A stretch of DNA of 64,000 bases from Vibrio agarivorans (GTDB taxonomy: Bacteria; Pseudomonadota; Gammaproteobacteria; Enterobacterales; Vibrionaceae), in NCBI RefSeq assembly GCF_030409635.1, contig NZ_JAUFQF010000004.1:280141-344140 (forward strand), read 5' to 3'. The stretch's first letter is position 1, and the number at the start of each line of letters is the position of its first letter. The position numbers and the translations under genes were made by a program. Under the pieces are notes generated by a model. The model was not told the DNA's origin, made no database searches, and was given only the letters and a program-made list of their open reading frames with translations. Shown in pieces: positions 47,200 through 58,370 of the stretch.

Positions 47200-48363
47200 T
47201 TATTTGTTGATCGTCAGTTTCTTTATATCGCCATTACGAGTGACAATCACATAACCATCGTCAACAGCGACAGGACCAACTGCAAATCCGCTATCATCTA
47301 CCAACTGTTTAGACACAAACTCACCCGTTTCGCGATCAATCCAGTACAGGTAACCTTCGGTATCACCGACCACCAAATAGCGTTCGATAATCGTTGGTGC
47401 GGTTAGCAAGCGGTGCTCTAGCTTGTCGTTAACCCATAGCTCGGTGCCACTGCGCGCATCAACAGCAACGAGGTGATCTTTGTCTGTCGCTAGGAAGATA
47501 CTGCGGTTGTCTGTTGCAATGTCATTTGATGACGAATAAGGACGTTTCCAGATTGGCTGTCCAGAACGAAGATCAACACTGACTAAGTTGCCATTGAAAC
47601 CGATAATGTACAGTGTACTACCAAGGATAATTGGCGAAGCATCTACGTCAACCAAACGATCAATCTCAGTCGCACCTTGCGGCATACCGATAGGTTGTTG
47701 CCAAATTAGTTGCCCGTTCTCTACAATCGCTGCAGCTAAACGGCCATTCGCTGTTCCCCAGAACACACCGCCAGAGACTGACGCTGGACGGCTGTCTCCA
47801 CGTAGCGTTAGGTTTGGCACGTCCATACTGATCGCCCAGCGCTGCTCACCTGAGTCTTGAGCAAGAGCAATGAGCATTCCGCGAGCGGTATGCACGATAA
47901 TCAAGTTACTTTCTGCAATCGGTGCAGCCAGTACTTCGCCTTCAACCTTAGCTCGCCATAGCTCTTCGCCGGTCTCTTCATCTAGCGCGATCACTTCACC
48001 GTTTTCGCTGCCGATAAACACCTTAGAGTAAGCGGCGAGAATGCCACCTGACAATAGTGCTGAAGTATCACCTTCCAGATCGGTCTGCCAAATCTGCTTA
48101 CCACTTTCAGGCTCCATCGCACGAACTAAACCTTTACGGTTTGCTGCAAACACTTTGTCGTAAGCGTATTCCGGCGTTAGTTTTGAGAAGTATTGCTCTA
48201 CGCCACTGCCAATCGAACTTTTCCACTGTTGCTGAGGAGAAAACTCATTCGTCACCTCTGGCACTGGTGCCATGATGATAGTGTCTTCTTCTCCCGCACA
48301 TCCTGCCAAAATACCAATTGCCATTGCAGGCATCAGCACTTTGCGAAGCAGTTTCTTCATCAA
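47200..48363 (-). CDS. bamB: BamB, outer-membrane protein assembly lipoprotein
   Basis: A 387-residue lipoprotein of the BAM complex that inserts beta-barrel proteins into the outer membrane. The signal peptide ends with the lipobox LAGC (Cys22), followed by GEEDT. The mature part is an eight-bladed PQQ-type propeller; repeats such as GLVRAMEPESGKQIWQTDLE, GEVIALDEETGEELWRAKVE and HLVAVDARSGTELWVNDKLE are plainly visible. Two ATGs are adjacent at the start and either could be used. It follows yfgM by nine bases and ends the rodZ-ispG-hisS-yfgM-bamB run. Confidence 0.96.
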   Translation of the reverse strand: MMKKLLRKVLMPAMAIGILAGCAGEEDTIIMAPVPEVTNEFSPQQQWKSSIGSGVEQYFSKLTPEYAYDKVFAANRKGLVRAMEPESGKQIWQTDLEGDTSALLSGGILAAYSKVFIGSENGEVIALDEETGEELWRAKVEGEVLAAPIAESNLIIVHTARGMLIALAQDSGEQRWAISMDVPNLTLRGDSRPASVSGGVFWGTANGRLAAAIVENGQLIWQQPIGMPQGATEIDRLVDVDASPIILGSTLYIIGFNGNLVSVDLRSGQPIWKRPYSSSNDIATDNRSIFLATDKDHLVAVDARSGTELWVNDKLEHRLLTAPTIIERYLVVGDTEGYLYWIDRETGEFVSKQLVDDSGFAVGPVAVDDGYVIVTRNGDIKKLTINK

Positions 48364-48372
48364 AGAGTGTCC

Positions 48373-48987
48373 TTATTTCGCGAGATCGTCTAGCTTCATC
48401 TGAAGCGTTTGGCTGTTATCGGCAGATTGTTGCGCTTCAGAGTATGCTTGGTAAGCAGCGTCTTTATCACCCGAGCGTAGTAAGATATCACCACGTAGCT
48501 CAGCAACACGGCCAGCCCAATCACTATGAGTTAACGCATCTAGCTCGCTCAATGCTTCTGTATCTTTACCCTGCTCAACCAACACTCGCGCAACGCGATA
48601 TGTCGCAACTGCAGTCAGTGCAGTATCTTTTGAATTCGATTTTGCCCAGTTCAACTGCTCTAAAGCCGCATCTAACTCACCAGCTTCCACCTGCACTTTT
48701 GCGAGTTGAAGCGCTGCGAGCGTTGCGTACTCTGAGTCACTGTTAGCCGTGATAAAGCTCTGTACTGTATCTTGTGCATCTGCACCTTGCGCTGCAAGTT
48801 GCGTGACCGCTGTAGTGTAAGCATCTGAAGCCGCTTCTTGTGCTTCGATGACAGAGTCTTGATAAAAGCGCCAACCTAATAGGCCACCGATACCAACGAC
48901 CGTACCTAAAATGACGGCCTTACCGTTTTCCTTCCACCAATCCTTAATGGCTTCTACTTGTTGTTCTTCGCTATCGTAGAGTTCCAA
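48373..48987 (-). CDS. yfgM: YfgM, periplasmic TPR-like ancillary protein of the Sec translocon
   Basis: A 204-residue protein with a short cytoplasmic N-terminus (MELYDSEEQQVEAIKDWWKE), one membrane helix at about 24-41 and a periplasmic region with tetratricopeptide-like helical repeats (ALEQLNWAKSNSKDTALTAV, then YRVARVLVEQGKDTEALSEL). In E. coli YfgM works with PpiD at SecYEG and influences envelope stress signalling. It lies between hisS and bamB, nine bases before bamB and 66 bases after hisS; that longer gap holds a hairpin. Confidence 0.93.
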   Translation of the reverse strand: MELYDSEEQQVEAIKDWWKENGKAVILGTVVGIGGLLGWRFYQDSVIEAQEAASDAYTTAVTQLAAQGADAQDTVQSFITANSDSEYATLAALQLAKVQVEAGELDAALEQLNWAKSNSKDTALTAVATYRVARVLVEQGKDTEALSELDALTHSDWAGRVAELRGDILLRSGDKDAAYQAYSEAQQSADNSQTLQMKLDDLAK

Positions 48988-49014
48988 CGTCTTATCCTCT
49001 TTAAATCTATGCGA

Positions 49015-49036
49015 GAAGGCAGTAACAACTGCCTTC
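49015..49036. repeat. Intercistronic hairpin between hisS and yfgM
   Basis: A perfect 9-bp stem GAAGGCAGT/ACTGCCTTC with a four-base loop. No T-run follows leftward, so it more likely affects mRNA decay or yfgM translation than termination. Confidence 0.7.
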
Positions 49037-49053
49037 CTAAATTATGTTGGTCA

Positions 49054-50322
49054 TTAAACCAGTTGTGTGAGCTTTTCTACAGCATCTTGTTGTGTAATTG
49101 TGGACTGCTCACCACCAACAAGGTCTTTTAATACCACTGTACCATCAGCCACTTCGTTCTCGCCTAACACAAGCGCGACAACCGCACCCACTTTATCGGC
49201 ACGCTTAAACTGTTTCTTGAAGTTGCCGCCACCGAAGTGATTCATCACACGAAGGCCTGGGATCTGTTCGCGTAGCTGTTCTGCTAGCTTCATACCCGCC
49301 ATCATTGTGCCTTCACCTGCAGTAACCATGTAAACATCCACACTGCGACGTACGTCGGTAAGTTCTAATGTTTCCATCATCAGCACGAGTCGCTCTAGAC
49401 CCATCGCAAAACCGACGGCTGGCGTTGGCTTGCCGCCTAACTGCTCAACTAAGCCATCATAGCGACCGCCACCACAGACTGTGCCCTGTGCACCTAGGCT
49501 CTCAGTGATCCACTCAAACACGGTGCGGTTGTAGTAATCGAGGCCACGAACCAAACGTTCGTTAACCGTATATTCGATGCCAGCAGCGTCTAGAAGTTCA
49601 CAAAGACCAGCAAAATGTTGCGTCGACTCTTCGCTCAAGTAATCAGAAAGACGCGGCGCATCACCAAGGATAGCTTGCACGTCAGGGTTCTTGGTATCTA
49701 GCACACGCAGTGGATTAGTATGCATGCGACGCTTACAGTCTTCATCAAGTACTTCTTCGTGCTGCTCGAGGAAAGCAATTAAAGCGGTGCGGTAGTTAGC
49801 GCGATCTTCAGTTGAGCCAATAGAGTTCAGCTCAAGACGCACATGCTTCTCGATACCAAGCTCACGCCATAAGCGTGCGGTCATCATGATAAGCTCAGCG
49901 TCAACGTCAGGGCCATTAAGACCAAATACCTCAACACCACACTGATGGAACTGACGGTAACGACCTTTTTGTGGACGTTCGTGGCGGAACATTGGTCCCA
50001 TATACCACAAGCGTTGTTCTTGGTTATACAGTAAACCGTTTTCGATGCCAGAGCGCACACAACCTGCAGTCCCTTCTGGGCGCAACGTCAAGCTATCGCC
50101 ATTTCGGTCTTCAAAAGTGTACATCTCTTTTTCAACCACGTCGGTCACTTCACCGATCGCGCGGCTAAATAGATGCGTCATCTCAACGATTGGCATGCGA
50201 ACTTCGTTGTAGCCGTATGCACTGATTACGTTTTTAACTGTACCTTCCACTTTCTGCCAAAGTGGAGATTGCGTTGGGAGGCAATCGTTCATGCCTCGAA
50301 TTGCTTGGATTGTTTTTGCCAC
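49054..50322 (-). CDS. hisS: Histidyl-tRNA synthetase
   Basis: A 422-residue class II synthetase. Motif 1 is in the N-terminal quarter ([18 protein letters not shown]), motif 2 is [21 protein letters not shown] split at about residues 110-130, and the histidine-binding signature [15 protein letters not shown] lies around 258. Motif 3 is [14 protein letters not shown]. The C-terminal anticodon-binding domain follows (about 325-422). It is in the ispG-hisS-yfgM order common in gammaproteobacteria, starting 25 bases after ispG. Confidence 0.98.
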   Translation of the reverse strand: MAKTIQAIRGMNDCLPTQSPLWQKVEGTVKNVISAYGYNEVRMPIVEMTHLFSRAIGEVTDVVEKEMYTFEDRNGDSLTLRPEGTAGCVRSGIENGLLYNQEQRLWYMGPMFRHERPQKGRYRQFHQCGVEVFGLNGPDVDAELIMMTARLWRELGIEKHVRLELNSIGSTEDRANYRTALIAFLEQHEEVLDEDCKRRMHTNPLRVLDTKNPDVQAILGDAPRLSDYLSEESTQHFAGLCELLDAAGIEYTVNERLVRGLDYYNRTVFEWITESLGAQGTVCGGGRYDGLVEQLGGKPTPAVGFAMGLERLVLMMETLELTDVRRSVDVYMVTAGEGTMMAGMKLAEQLREQIPGLRVMNHFGGGNFKKQFKRADKVGAVVALVLGENEVADGTVVLKDLVGGEQSTITQQDAVEKLTQLV

Positions 50323-50347
50323 AATACTTACCGTAATGTCGTTGAGA

Positions 50348-51472
50348 TTAATTTGATTCGATATGTTTAACGTCGATACGATTATCGCTATCGAGCGTTG
50401 CCGCTTTAGCGCGGATTTTCGCTTCGAGTTGATTGACTAGATCGTCGTTATCAAAGCGTTCTTTTTGGCGCTTACCATCTTCATAGAAAGCGCTCTTTTT
50501 GTTACTACCTGCAAGACCTAGATGTGAAACCTCGGCTTCACCTGGGCCATTCACCACACAGCCAATGATAGAGACATCCATTGGGGTAATGATATCTTCT
50601 AAACGCTGCTCAAGCGCGTTGACTGTGCCAATCACATCAAACTCTTGACGCGAGCAGCTTGGACAAGCAATAAAGTTGATACCGCGAGAGCGAATACGTA
50701 GAGACTTGAGAATATCAAAGCCCACTTTAATTTCTTCTACTGGATCAGCTGCGAGAGAAATACGCAGCGTATCGCCAATTCCTTCCGCGAGAAGCATACC
50801 AAGGCCAACCGACGATTTTACTGCACCCGCTCGAGCACCACCAGCCTCTGTAATACCAAGGTGTAGTGGCTGATCAATTTTTTGTGCTAGCAATCGGTAT
50901 GAATCAACCGCAAGGAAAACATCTGATGCTTTAACGCTGACTTTGAATTGATCGAAGTTCAGTCTATCGAGGATATCAACATGACGCATCGCAGACTCAA
51001 CCAGTGCTTCTGGCGTTGGCTCGCCGTACTTCATCTGGATGTCTTTTTCTAAAGAGCCGCCATTAACTCCGATGCGAATTGGGATATTTTTGTCACGCGC
51101 GCAATCGACCACCGAGCGAATACGGTCTTCTTTACCAATATTGCCAGGGTTTATACGCAAACAATCCACGCCATATTCCGCTACTTTCAAAGCGATACGG
51201 TAGTCGAAGTGGATATCAGCAACCAAAGGAACGTTAACTTGTTGCTTGATCTGCTTGAAGGCTTCCGCCGCATCCATTGTAGGAACGGAAACACGCACGA
51301 TGTCTGCGCCGACATTTTCAAGTGCGCGGATCTGTGCAACGGTTGCATCTACATCCGTTGTACGTGTGTTTGTCATTGATTGAACGGCGATTGGCGCACC
51401 ATCACCAATAGGCACATCGCCCACATAAATACGCGTTGATGGACGACGCTTGATCGGAGATTCGTATTGCAT
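50348..51472 (-). CDS. ispG: IspG, 4-hydroxy-3-methylbut-2-enyl diphosphate synthase
   Basis: A 374-residue iron-sulfur enzyme of the MEP isoprenoid pathway, converting MEcPP to HMBPP. The TIM-barrel N-terminal part includes [15 protein letters not shown] and [13 protein letters not shown]. The C-terminal [4Fe-4S] site shows [11 protein letters not shown] and [16 protein letters not shown], giving three cysteine ligands and the conserved glutamate. It starts eight bases after rodZ and precedes hisS. Confidence 0.98.
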   Translation of the reverse strand: MQYESPIKRRPSTRIYVGDVPIGDGAPIAVQSMTNTRTTDVDATVAQIRALENVGADIVRVSVPTMDAAEAFKQIKQQVNVPLVADIHFDYRIALKVAEYGVDCLRINPGNIGKEDRIRSVVDCARDKNIPIRIGVNGGSLEKDIQMKYGEPTPEALVESAMRHVDILDRLNFDQFKVSVKASDVFLAVDSYRLLAQKIDQPLHLGITEAGGARAGAVKSSVGLGMLLAEGIGDTLRISLAADPVEEIKVGFDILKSLRIRSRGINFIACPSCSRQEFDVIGTVNALEQRLEDIITPMDVSIIGCVVNGPGEAEVSHLGLAGSNKKSAFYEDGKRQKERFDNDDLVNQLEAKIRAKAATLDSDNRIDVKHIESN

Positions 51473-51480
51473 AATGTTTA

Positions 51481-52413
51481 CTATGGTAAGGTGATTCTTG
51501 CTACTTTACCTGCAGTATACCCAGAAAGGTCGACTGGTTCACTCGCAAAAGTGATAGAAACATTCTGAGGTGCTCCTAAAACGAGACTGTAGCTGCCTTC
51601 TTGATCAAAATCGAGGACTTCACCCGCACTCTTGGTGCCAATCGCAAGTGTCTTGCCAGTCGCATCTTTTACTTGTAACCAGCAGTCACCGTCAAGCGTA
51701 ATACGCAAGCGTGGCAGGGCTTGTGGCTCTGTCACAACAACGTCTTCAACCGCTAGCTCATCAGTACCACTCACCGCTTCATCCAGCAGTTCATCAACAA
51801 CGGCAGGCGCATCAACCAAGGACTCTGTTGTGCTTGTCATGCTATCTTCCGTTGTAGGAAGTGCAGTCACAGTGTCATCTACTGATACTGAAGGGGTTTG
51901 GCTATCAGTAACAACAACCTCTTCGAGGCTCGGTAACGTTTCCGTAATTTCAGTGACTTCTGTTGCTGGTGTACTTTCTTGTACTTGCTCAAGCTCACTA
52001 TTATCACGCTCGTTGAACCACCAAAGAACAGAGATACCTACAATGGCAATCAAAATACCCCAGGTCATCAACATAATGCGACTGTCATGCTTCTCTTTGT
52101 TGGTTTTCTTCGAGAAGCTGTGCATTTCCTGTTCTTTGCGTTGTGTTGAGTCGCAACCATCTAAAGCTCCCATAATCTCGCTTTCTGGGATGCCGACTAA
52201 CTTTGCGTAATTACGAATATAGCCTCGTGTAAAAGTGGCGACTTGCAGTTGAGAAAAGTCATTGTTCTCAAGTTTTTTAATCACAGAAACCTTGAGGCAT
52301 AAACGATCCGCCACCTGCTGCTGAGACCAACCAAGCTCTTGTCGCTTAGTTTGTAAAAGTATGCCTGCTTGTACTTGCGGGGTGTCAACGACACCCGTTT
52401 CTTCATTTGTCAT
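51481..52413 (-). CDS. rodZ: RodZ, cell-shape protein
   Basis: A 310-residue bitopic membrane protein that links MreB to the elongation machinery. The cytoplasmic helix-turn-helix of the Xre type spans about residues 16-80 ([20 protein letters not shown]). A basic juxtamembrane stretch ([11 protein letters not shown]) precedes the membrane helix at about 113-133. A Thr/Val/Glu-rich linker and a C-terminal beta domain (DUF4115, [20 protein letters not shown]) lie in the periplasm. It heads the run to bamB, with its own promoter in the 307-base gap upstream. Confidence 0.95.
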   Translation of the reverse strand: MTNEETGVVDTPQVQAGILLQTKRQELGWSQQQVADRLCLKVSVIKKLENNDFSQLQVATFTRGYIRNYAKLVGIPESEIMGALDGCDSTQRKEQEMHSFSKKTNKEKHDSRIMLMTWGILIAIVGISVLWWFNERDNSELEQVQESTPATEVTEITETLPSLEEVVVTDSQTPSVSVDDTVTALPTTEDSMTSTTESLVDAPAVVDELLDEAVSGTDELAVEDVVVTEPQALPRLRITLDGDCWLQVKDATGKTLAIGTKSAGEVLDFDQEGSYSLVLGAPQNVSITFASEPVDLSGYTAGKVARITLP

Positions 52414-52720
52414 CGAGAATCTTATTTAAGTTGGTCTATCCGGAGGTAATATCGTTATTTTTTTTCGTGACCCGAACAGAGAGTGTGCTTTAGTCAGTAT
52501 AACCGCGTTAAGTTACAAAATAGCCAATAGACGAGACTGCGGTTGAATAAACTTACAATTATCTATTTCATTCTAATAGATATTAGTCATGAAACAACAT
52601 GACTTGCGGGCAGAAATTGACTACTCATCAATGTTTTTTCAGAAAACTGACATTTTTTAGCCATCATAATGTGAAAAACCAGGTCTTTTGACCTGGTTTT
52701 TCAATTATATAGCGATTGCG
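52414..52720. other. Gene-free gap between rlmN and rodZ
   Basis: The 307 bases hold the rlmN terminator (52673-52702) and presumably the rodZ promoter. No open frame with a credible start is present. Many gammaproteobacteria carry the type IV pilus lipoprotein gene pilW/pilF between these two genes; none is recognisable here. Confidence 0.7.
52673..52702 (-). terminator. Terminator of rlmN
   Basis: A 12-bp perfect stem GAAAAACCAGGT/ACCTGGTTTTTC around a six-base loop. Leftward the stem ends in five T. It lies 18 bases after the rlmN stop. Confidence 0.88.
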
Positions 52721-53845
52721 TTACATGCTTTTCACATCAATCGTTTCGCCTTTGGCCACTCGATTAATTTGAGTACGCTTAGTTCTATCAATCACATCAC
52801 CGACTAACTGCCCACATGCAGCGTCAATATCATCACCGCGAGTTTTACGCACAGTAACGGTATGATCATATTGCATCAGTGTCTTTTGGAAGCGATCAAT
52901 ACGAGAGTTACTTGGTTTCTTATATGGCGAACCTGGATATGGGTTGAACGGGATCAAGTTAATCTTACAAGGCGTATCTTTTAGAAGTTCTGCCAGTTCA
53001 CGAGCATGGTCCATGTCATCGTTAACATGATCAAGCAACACATACTCAATCGTCACTTTTCCGCGGTTTGCATTTGAAGTAGCGATATAACGGCGAACCG
53101 ATGCTAAGAAGTCTTGGATATCCCAACGATCATTGATTGGCATGATTGAGCTGCGAAGCTCATCGTTTGGTGCGTGCAATGAAATTGCCAAAGCCACATC
53201 AATCTGACCCGCCATCTGATCTAGACCTGATACTACGCCAGAGGTTGATACCGTCACACGGCGTTTAGACAAACCAAAGCCAAGATCATCAAGCATAATT
53301 TCAAGCGAAGGGATCAAATTCTTCATGTTAAGCAGAGGCTCACCCATACCCATCATCACGACGTTGGTGACTGGACGACGCCCAGTCTCTTTTTCTAAGC
53401 CAACTTCACGTGCAGCACGCCAAACCTGACCAATGATTTCAGAGACTTTTAGGTTACGGTTAAAACCCTGCTGAGCCGTTGAGCAGAACTTACACTCAAG
53501 CGCACAGCCTACCTGTGAAGATACACAGAGGGTTGCGCGGTCATCTTCTGGTATATAAACCGTCTCAACATCCTGACCACCGACACGCATCGCCCACTTG
53601 ATGGTACCATCGGCTGAATGCTGCGCATCAGAAACCACGGGAGCAATCACTTCACATTTCTGATGAAGCTTCTCGCGCAGTTTCTTGTTAATGTTCGTCA
53701 TTTTATCGAAGTCATCGATACCAAAATGGTAAATCCACTTCATCACTTGGTCAGCACGAAACGCTTTCTCGCCTAGTTCATCCGCGAAGAATGCTCGCAT
53801 TGCCTTGCGATCAAAATCGAGTAGATTGATTTTTTCTGTGGTCAT
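52721..53845 (-). CDS. rlmN: RlmN, 23S rRNA A2503/tRNA A37 C2-methyltransferase
   Basis: Starting at ATG 53845 (GAGAGG upstream) gives 374 residues, [17 protein letters not shown]; the longer frame to 53869 lacks a ribosome site. It is a radical SAM enzyme with the cluster motif [15 protein letters not shown] at about residue 120. The SAM site [13 protein letters not shown] follows, as do the two methyl-transfer cysteines, one in the radical domain and one near the C-terminus ([11 protein letters not shown]). It is flanked by its own terminator and by the ndk terminator upstream, so it is a single-gene unit. Confidence 0.97.
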   Translation of the reverse strand: MTTEKINLLDFDRKAMRAFFADELGEKAFRADQVMKWIYHFGIDDFDKMTNINKKLREKLHQKCEVIAPVVSDAQHSADGTIKWAMRVGGQDVETVYIPEDDRATLCVSSQVGCALECKFCSTAQQGFNRNLKVSEIIGQVWRAAREVGLEKETGRRPVTNVVMMGMGEPLLNMKNLIPSLEIMLDDLGFGLSKRRVTVSTSGVVSGLDQMAGQIDVALAISLHAPNDELRSSIMPINDRWDIQDFLASVRRYIATSNANRGKVTIEYVLLDHVNDDMDHARELAELLKDTPCKINLIPFNPYPGSPYKKPSNSRIDRFQKTLMQYDHTVTVRKTRGDDIDAACGQLVGDVIDRTKRTQINRVAKGETIDVKSM

Positions 53846-53971
53846 ATGGCCTCTCAAATGACAGAACACGAAATAAGGGCGCGAATTGTACAGCCTTTAT
53901 GCGACTTCAACAAGTCTTAGGCTTTAATCACACGGTAAGTCATTGATTAGCTATATAAGGGAACATAAAGA

Positions 53972-53996
53972 AAGCCCCAAGCTAAGCTTGAGGCTT
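53972..53996 (-). terminator. Terminator of ndk
   Basis: AAGCC and CAAGC pair with GCTTG and GGCTT, with one C-A mismatch, around a three-base loop. The leftward tail is TTTCTTTATG. It lies 15 bases after the ndk stop. Confidence 0.75.
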
Positions 53997-54010
53997 GAAG
54001 ACAGGTCGTC

Positions 54011-54439
54011 TTAGTTGCGCGGGTAAATCTCTGCGCTTGGGAAAAAGAACTCAATCTCACGTGCTGCAGATTCTGGACTATCAGACCCGTGTACTGAGTT
54101 ATGGCGCATGCTTAACGCGTAATCCGCGCGAATGGTGCCACAGGCCGCTTCTTCTGGGTTAGTTTTTCCCATCAGCTCACGATAACGGCAAATTGCATCT
54201 TCACCTTCTAGCACCTGAACCATAATAGGGCCTGATGTCATAAAGGCTTTCAAATCTTCGAAGAATGGTTTGCCTTCATGCTCTGCGTAGAAACCGCTTG
54301 CTTGGTCTTCATTTAGGTGAAGCATTTTCGCTGCTACGATCTTTAGACCCGCTTTTTCAATGCGGTGATAAATCTCACCGATCAAATCACGCTTCACGGC
54401 ATCCGGTTTAATGATAGAAAATGTTCTTTCTAAGGCCAT
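54011..54439 (-). CDS. ndk: Nucleoside diphosphate kinase
   Basis: A 142-residue enzyme exchanging the terminal phosphate between nucleoside triphosphates and diphosphates. [18 protein letters not shown] is the standard start, and the phosphorylated histidine lies in [16 protein letters not shown] near residue 117. It starts 33 bases after the pepB stop in the same direction, so the two are probably co-transcribed. It ends at the terminator at 53972-53996. Confidence 0.98.
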   Translation of the reverse strand: MALERTFSIIKPDAVKRDLIGEIYHRIEKAGLKIVAAKMLHLNEDQASGFYAEHEGKPFFEDLKAFMTSGPIMVQVLEGEDAICRYRELMGKTNPEEAACGTIRADYALSMRHNSVHGSDSPESAAREIEFFFPSAEIYPRN

Positions 54440-54472
54440 AAATTTTCCCTTTGACTGTTCTGTTTTTACTTC

Positions 54473-55768
54473 TTATTTTGCTGCGTCAGTTAACACACGC
54501 GCCAGTGTTCGCACACCAACACCGGTTGCGCCCGCTGACCACTTGTCTGTTGGTGACTTACGATAAGTTGCTGCGCAATCAAAGTGCAACCAACCTTTTT
54601 TGTAATCATCAACAAAGTAAGACAGGAACGCGGCAGCTGTACTTGCCCCTGGTACATAGTCACCACTTGCGATATTTGAAAGATCAGCAAAGCTAGATGG
54701 CAACATTCCACGGTGGAAGTCAGCGAGAGGAAGAGGCCACAAACCTTCTTTCTCTTCTCTTGCAGCGGTTAGCGCTTGATGAGAGAGCTCATCATCGAAA
54801 CTCATCAACGCATGGTAATCATTTCCTAGGGCATTTTTTGCAGCACCCGTTAGCGTTGCACAGTCGATAATTAGCTCTGGTTTCTGCTCACTCGCGTAAA
54901 TCAGGCCATCAGCCAATACCAAACGACCTTCGGCATCAGTGTTCATGATCTCGACAGTTTTACCATTTTTGTAGGTAATGATATCGCCTAGCTTAAGAGC
55001 ACGACCTGAGATCATGTTCTCTGCACAACATAAAATGAGCTTAACGCGCTTATTTAAGCCACGTTGAATGGCAAGCCCAAGACCACCGGTGATGGTGCCA
55101 GCACCACCCATATCCGATTTCATCGCTGTCATGAAGTTAGAAGGCTTGATACTGTAACCGCCAGAGTCAAACGTGATGCCTTTACCAACTAGACAAGCAA
55201 ACACAGGTGCATTCTCGTCACCCGTTGGGTTGAAATCTAACTGTAGCATTGCCGATGTGCGTTCAGAGCCACGACCAACCGCAAAAATACCTTGCCAATT
55301 TTCAGCCAACAGATCCTTATCTTTGACTATTTTCGCGGTCACTGTACCTTTCGGAGCAACAGACTTAATGTATTCTGCAGCCATCGAAGCCAATTGGCGT
55401 GGTGCAACTTCTTCTGCTGGCTTGTTGATGATATCGCGAACAAAAGTGGTGGCGTTAACACGAGCCTCAAGCTCATGCTGGTCAGCTTCGTTTAACGGTT
55501 GCCATTCTAACGTATTGGTCTTTTTAGGGTTCTCATACCCTAGATGAAAAGCCCATACTGACTCAAGATCCCACCCTTCACCTTGCAGTGATACAGAACG
55601 GATGCCTTGGCTGTCGAGCTTGCGTGCGGCACGTTGAATAACACCAAGATCGTGGGTTTGATCTTGATGGATGATGGTTGCGTCTTCCGTAAATGAAATG
55701 ATTGCCTTGTCACCCCACTGCTTTGCAGCAGGTGCTTGGCTTAATTGAACTAACATCTGGTTAGACAT
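54473..55768 (-). CDS. pepB: Peptidase B (M17 leucyl aminopeptidase family)
   Basis: A 431-residue M17 metallo-aminopeptidase. The active-site signature [14 protein letters not shown] lies at about residue 275, preceded by [16 protein letters not shown] and [14 protein letters not shown], which give the two-metal ligands and catalytic lysine. Length fits PepB (about 430) rather than PepA (about 500). Its position next to the isc operon is conserved in enterics and vibrios, but the isc terminator at 55861-55889 lies between, so pepB has its own promoter and leads into ndk. Confidence 0.95.
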   Translation of the reverse strand: MSNQMLVQLSQAPAAKQWGDKAIISFTEDATIIHQDQTHDLGVIQRAARKLDSQGIRSVSLQGEGWDLESVWAFHLGYENPKKTNTLEWQPLNEADQHELEARVNATTFVRDIINKPAEEVAPRQLASMAAEYIKSVAPKGTVTAKIVKDKDLLAENWQGIFAVGRGSERTSAMLQLDFNPTGDENAPVFACLVGKGITFDSGGYSIKPSNFMTAMKSDMGGAGTITGGLGLAIQRGLNKRVKLILCCAENMISGRALKLGDIITYKNGKTVEIMNTDAEGRLVLADGLIYASEQKPELIIDCATLTGAAKNALGNDYHALMSFDDELSHQALTAAREEKEGLWPLPLADFHRGMLPSSFADLSNIASGDYVPGASTAAAFLSYFVDDYKKGWLHFDCAATYRKSPTDKWSAGATGVGVRTLARVLTDAAK

Positions 55769-55860
55769 AGTCTCTCCTTGTCTTGCAGCCTCATTACGCT
55801 GCTATTTTTCGTTTTGCCTTGGGATGTTAGCATTATGTACCGCTTAAGTGTCAATTAGAT

Positions 55861-55889
55861 AAAAAAAGCGAGCACTCAGGCTCGCTTTT
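55861..55889 (-). terminator. Terminator of the isc operon
   Basis: AAAAGCGAGC/GCTCGCTTTT, a 10-bp stem with a six-base loop. Leftward it is followed by a run of seven T. It lies 20 bases after the iscX stop. Confidence 0.9.
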
Positions 55890-55908
55890 ATGGCTCAAGG
55901 CACCATTT

Positions 55909-56103
55909 CTAGTCGAATTCATCCATCCAACACAAAATGACAGCCTCTAAAATTTTTTCATTACAGTGATTTGGGTCATCATCAAACTCTTCCAGTTCCA
56001 TTATCCACTGACGCAAATCGGTAAAACGCACAGTTTTAGGATCCGTCTCGGGAAATAGGTCACAAAGCTCAATTGCGATATCTCGTGAATCAGTCCATTT
56101 CAT
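55909..56103 (-). CDS. iscX: IscX, small acidic Fe-S assembly regulator
   Basis: ATG 56103 with AAGGA seven bases upstream gives 64 residues, [20 protein letters not shown]; a GTG 15 bases upstream is possible but less likely. IscX binds IscS on the same face as frataxin and ferredoxin and modulates its activity. Conserved features are WTDSRDIA near the start, [14 protein letters not shown] in the middle and the terminal [17 protein letters not shown]. It closes the isc operon before the strong terminator. Confidence 0.95.
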   Translation of the reverse strand: MKWTDSRDIAIELCDLFPETDPKTVRFTDLRQWIMELEEFDDDPNHCNEKILEAVILCWMDEFD

Positions 56104-56149
56104 ATCATCATCCTTCACTCATTCAATCACTAAAGAATCAATCGGTCGA

Positions 56150-56488
56150 TTAATGGTCTTCCGACGCATGGTTTAGCGTGTACTTAGGGATCTCAACAAC
56201 AAGATCCTCGTCAGCAATTTTAGCCTGACAACCGAGGCGAGATTCTGGTTCTAAACCCCAGGCTTTATCCAACATATCGTCTTCTAGCTCTTCGCTCTCT
56301 TCAAGGGAATCAAAGCCTTCTCGCACAATAACGTGACACGTGGTGCAAGCACATGACTTTTCACATGCATGCTCAATACCGATACCATTTTTTAGTGCAA
56401 CATCCAAAACCGTCTCACCAGTATCCGCTTCCAATACAGCGCCTTCAGGGCAAAGGTCTTCATGTGGTAAAACAATAATCTTAGGCAT
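56150..56488 (-). CDS. fdx: [2Fe-2S] ferredoxin of the isc operon
   Basis: A 112-residue adrenodoxin-type ferredoxin. The cluster ligands are in CEKSCACTTCHV and, further on, RLGCQAKI. MPKIIVLPHEDLCPEG is the usual start. It supplies electrons for cluster assembly on IscU. It starts 12 bases after the hscA stop, with iscX 46 bases downstream. Confidence 0.97.
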   Translation of the reverse strand: MPKIIVLPHEDLCPEGAVLEADTGETVLDVALKNGIGIEHACEKSCACTTCHVIVREGFDSLEESEELEDDMLDKAWGLEPESRLGCQAKIADEDLVVEIPKYTLNHASEDH

Positions 56489-56500
56489 AACGTTTATCTC

Positions 56501-58354
56501 TTAAATATCATCAACTGACTGACCTGATAGGGCAGCTCGGATAGATTTGTCCATTCGACGCGAAGCAAACTCTTGGCTTGCCTTGTCCGTCTCTTTAATT
56601 CCTTGCTCAATCGCATCGGCATTGTCACCATTGCGCAGCGCAATTAGCTGCTCAATTACAGCCAACAACTGTTGCTGCTCTTGCTGTGAAAGCAGTTCAT
56701 CGCCATCAGCCTGCAAAGCCGATACCAAACCTTCTATGACACGATCAGCCTCTACACGCTGCTCGGCTAATGTTCTAGCTTGCATATCTTCTTTGGCATA
56801 TGTCATCGAATCGCGAAGCATATTAGCGACTTCATCGTCACTCAGTCCGTAAGATGGCTTAACTTGAATCTCTGATTGAACCCCAGTGCTCTTTTCCATT
56901 GCTGTCACAGACAGTAGGCCATCGGCATCAACTTGATAGGTCACTCGAATGTGCGCTGCACCCGCAGCCATTGGAGGGATACCTTTCAAAGAAAAACGTG
57001 CTAAAGAGCGGCAGTCATCAACCATTTCACGTTCACCTTGAACGATATGAACTGACATCGCTGTTTGGCCGTCTTTAAATGTAGTGAACTCTTGAGCTCG
57101 AGCAACTGGAATCGTGGTGTTGCGCGGCACGATCTTTTCTACCAACCCACCCATGGTTTCGATACCTAAAGAGAGTGGGATAACATCAAGAAGCAGCATT
57201 TCTGAGTCAGGCTTGTTACCCGCCAGAATATCGGCTTGAATTCCCGCACCAATAGCCACCACTTCATCTGGGTTAATACTGGTTAGTGGCGGACGTTCAA
57301 AAAAGTCACCCACCATTTCACGTACTAGGCGGGTTCTGGTTGAGCCACCGACCATCACAACTTCTAAGACATCATCAGCATCGACATCTGCATCTTTCAA
57401 TGCTCGTCGGCATGATAAGAGTGTCTTCTTAACCAATGGCTGAATAAGTGCTTCAAACTCATCGCGAGTCACTTGTCCTTTCCAACCAAACACTTCGACG
57501 TCAACAGCTTCTTGCTCAGAGAAAGCGATCTTCGTCGCTGTAGCAATGTTCAATACCACACGGTTTTGTTCTGCACTTAGCGGTGTGGTAACACCAGATT
57601 GCTCAACCAGGTGTTCAGCTAGCAAGTGATCAAAGTCATCACCACCTAGCGCAGAATCACCACCCGTCGCCAGCACTTCAAATACACCTTTAGACAAACG
57701 CAAGATAGAGACATCAAACGTACCGCCACCAAGGTCATAAACCGCAATGATTCCCTCTTGACCGGAGTCTAAGCCGTAAGCGATAGCTGCAGCAGTAGGC
57801 TCATTTAGAAGGCGAAGTACATGCAACCCCGCTAACTTAGCCGCATCTTTAGTACCCGCACGCTGCGCATCATCAAAATAAGCAGGAACGGTAATCACAA
57901 CACCAGCCAATTCACCACCCAGCGTTTCTTCTGCACGCTGACCAAGTGCCTTTAAGATGTCAGCAGAGACTTCTATCGGGTTTTTATCACCAGTTTGTGT
58001 ATCGAGAACGGGTAGGCCATTATCACTCGCTTTAAAGCGGTACGGCAGTGATGGATAACGTTGGTTGATGTCTTTTAGAGAGCGGCCGATTAGGCGCTTC
58101 ACTGAGATGATCGTATTTTCAGGATCTGTTTCAGCAAGATCTTTCGCCTTATACCCTACTTCGGGTTGAGCACCAGAATAGTTGACGATAGAAGGAAGAA
58201 TGCTTCTGCCTGCTGAGTCATTTAGCGTCACGACACTGCCACTGCGGACAGAAGCAACTAAAGAGTTAGTTGTCCCTAAATCAATACCTGCAGCTAGTTT
58301 ATGCTCATGCGGTGCCGAGCTTTGACCCGGTTCTGCTATTTGAAGTAATGCCAT
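56501..58354 (-). CDS. hscA: HscA, Hsp70-type chaperone for Fe-S assembly
   Basis: A 617-residue specialised Hsp70. The ATPase domain shows [61 protein letters not shown] and [17 protein letters not shown]. The substrate domain includes [19 protein letters not shown]. It works with HscB to release clusters from IscU, recognising an LPPVK motif that is present in the IscU encoded here. It follows hscB by 16 bases. Confidence 0.97.
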   Translation of the reverse strand: MALLQIAEPGQSSAPHEHKLAAGIDLGTTNSLVASVRSGSVVTLNDSAGRSILPSIVNYSGAQPEVGYKAKDLAETDPENTIISVKRLIGRSLKDINQRYPSLPYRFKASDNGLPVLDTQTGDKNPIEVSADILKALGQRAEETLGGELAGVVITVPAYFDDAQRAGTKDAAKLAGLHVLRLLNEPTAAAIAYGLDSGQEGIIAVYDLGGGTFDVSILRLSKGVFEVLATGGDSALGGDDFDHLLAEHLVEQSGVTTPLSAEQNRVVLNIATATKIAFSEQEAVDVEVFGWKGQVTRDEFEALIQPLVKKTLLSCRRALKDADVDADDVLEVVMVGGSTRTRLVREMVGDFFERPPLTSINPDEVVAIGAGIQADILAGNKPDSEMLLLDVIPLSLGIETMGGLVEKIVPRNTTIPVARAQEFTTFKDGQTAMSVHIVQGEREMVDDCRSLARFSLKGIPPMAAGAAHIRVTYQVDADGLLSVTAMEKSTGVQSEIQVKPSYGLSDDEVANMLRDSMTYAKEDMQARTLAEQRVEADRVIEGLVSALQADGDELLSQQEQQQLLAVIEQLIALRNGDNADAIEQGIKETDKASQEFASRRMDKSIRAALSGQSVDDI

Positions 58355-58370
58355 TGGAGATCCTTTGTAA

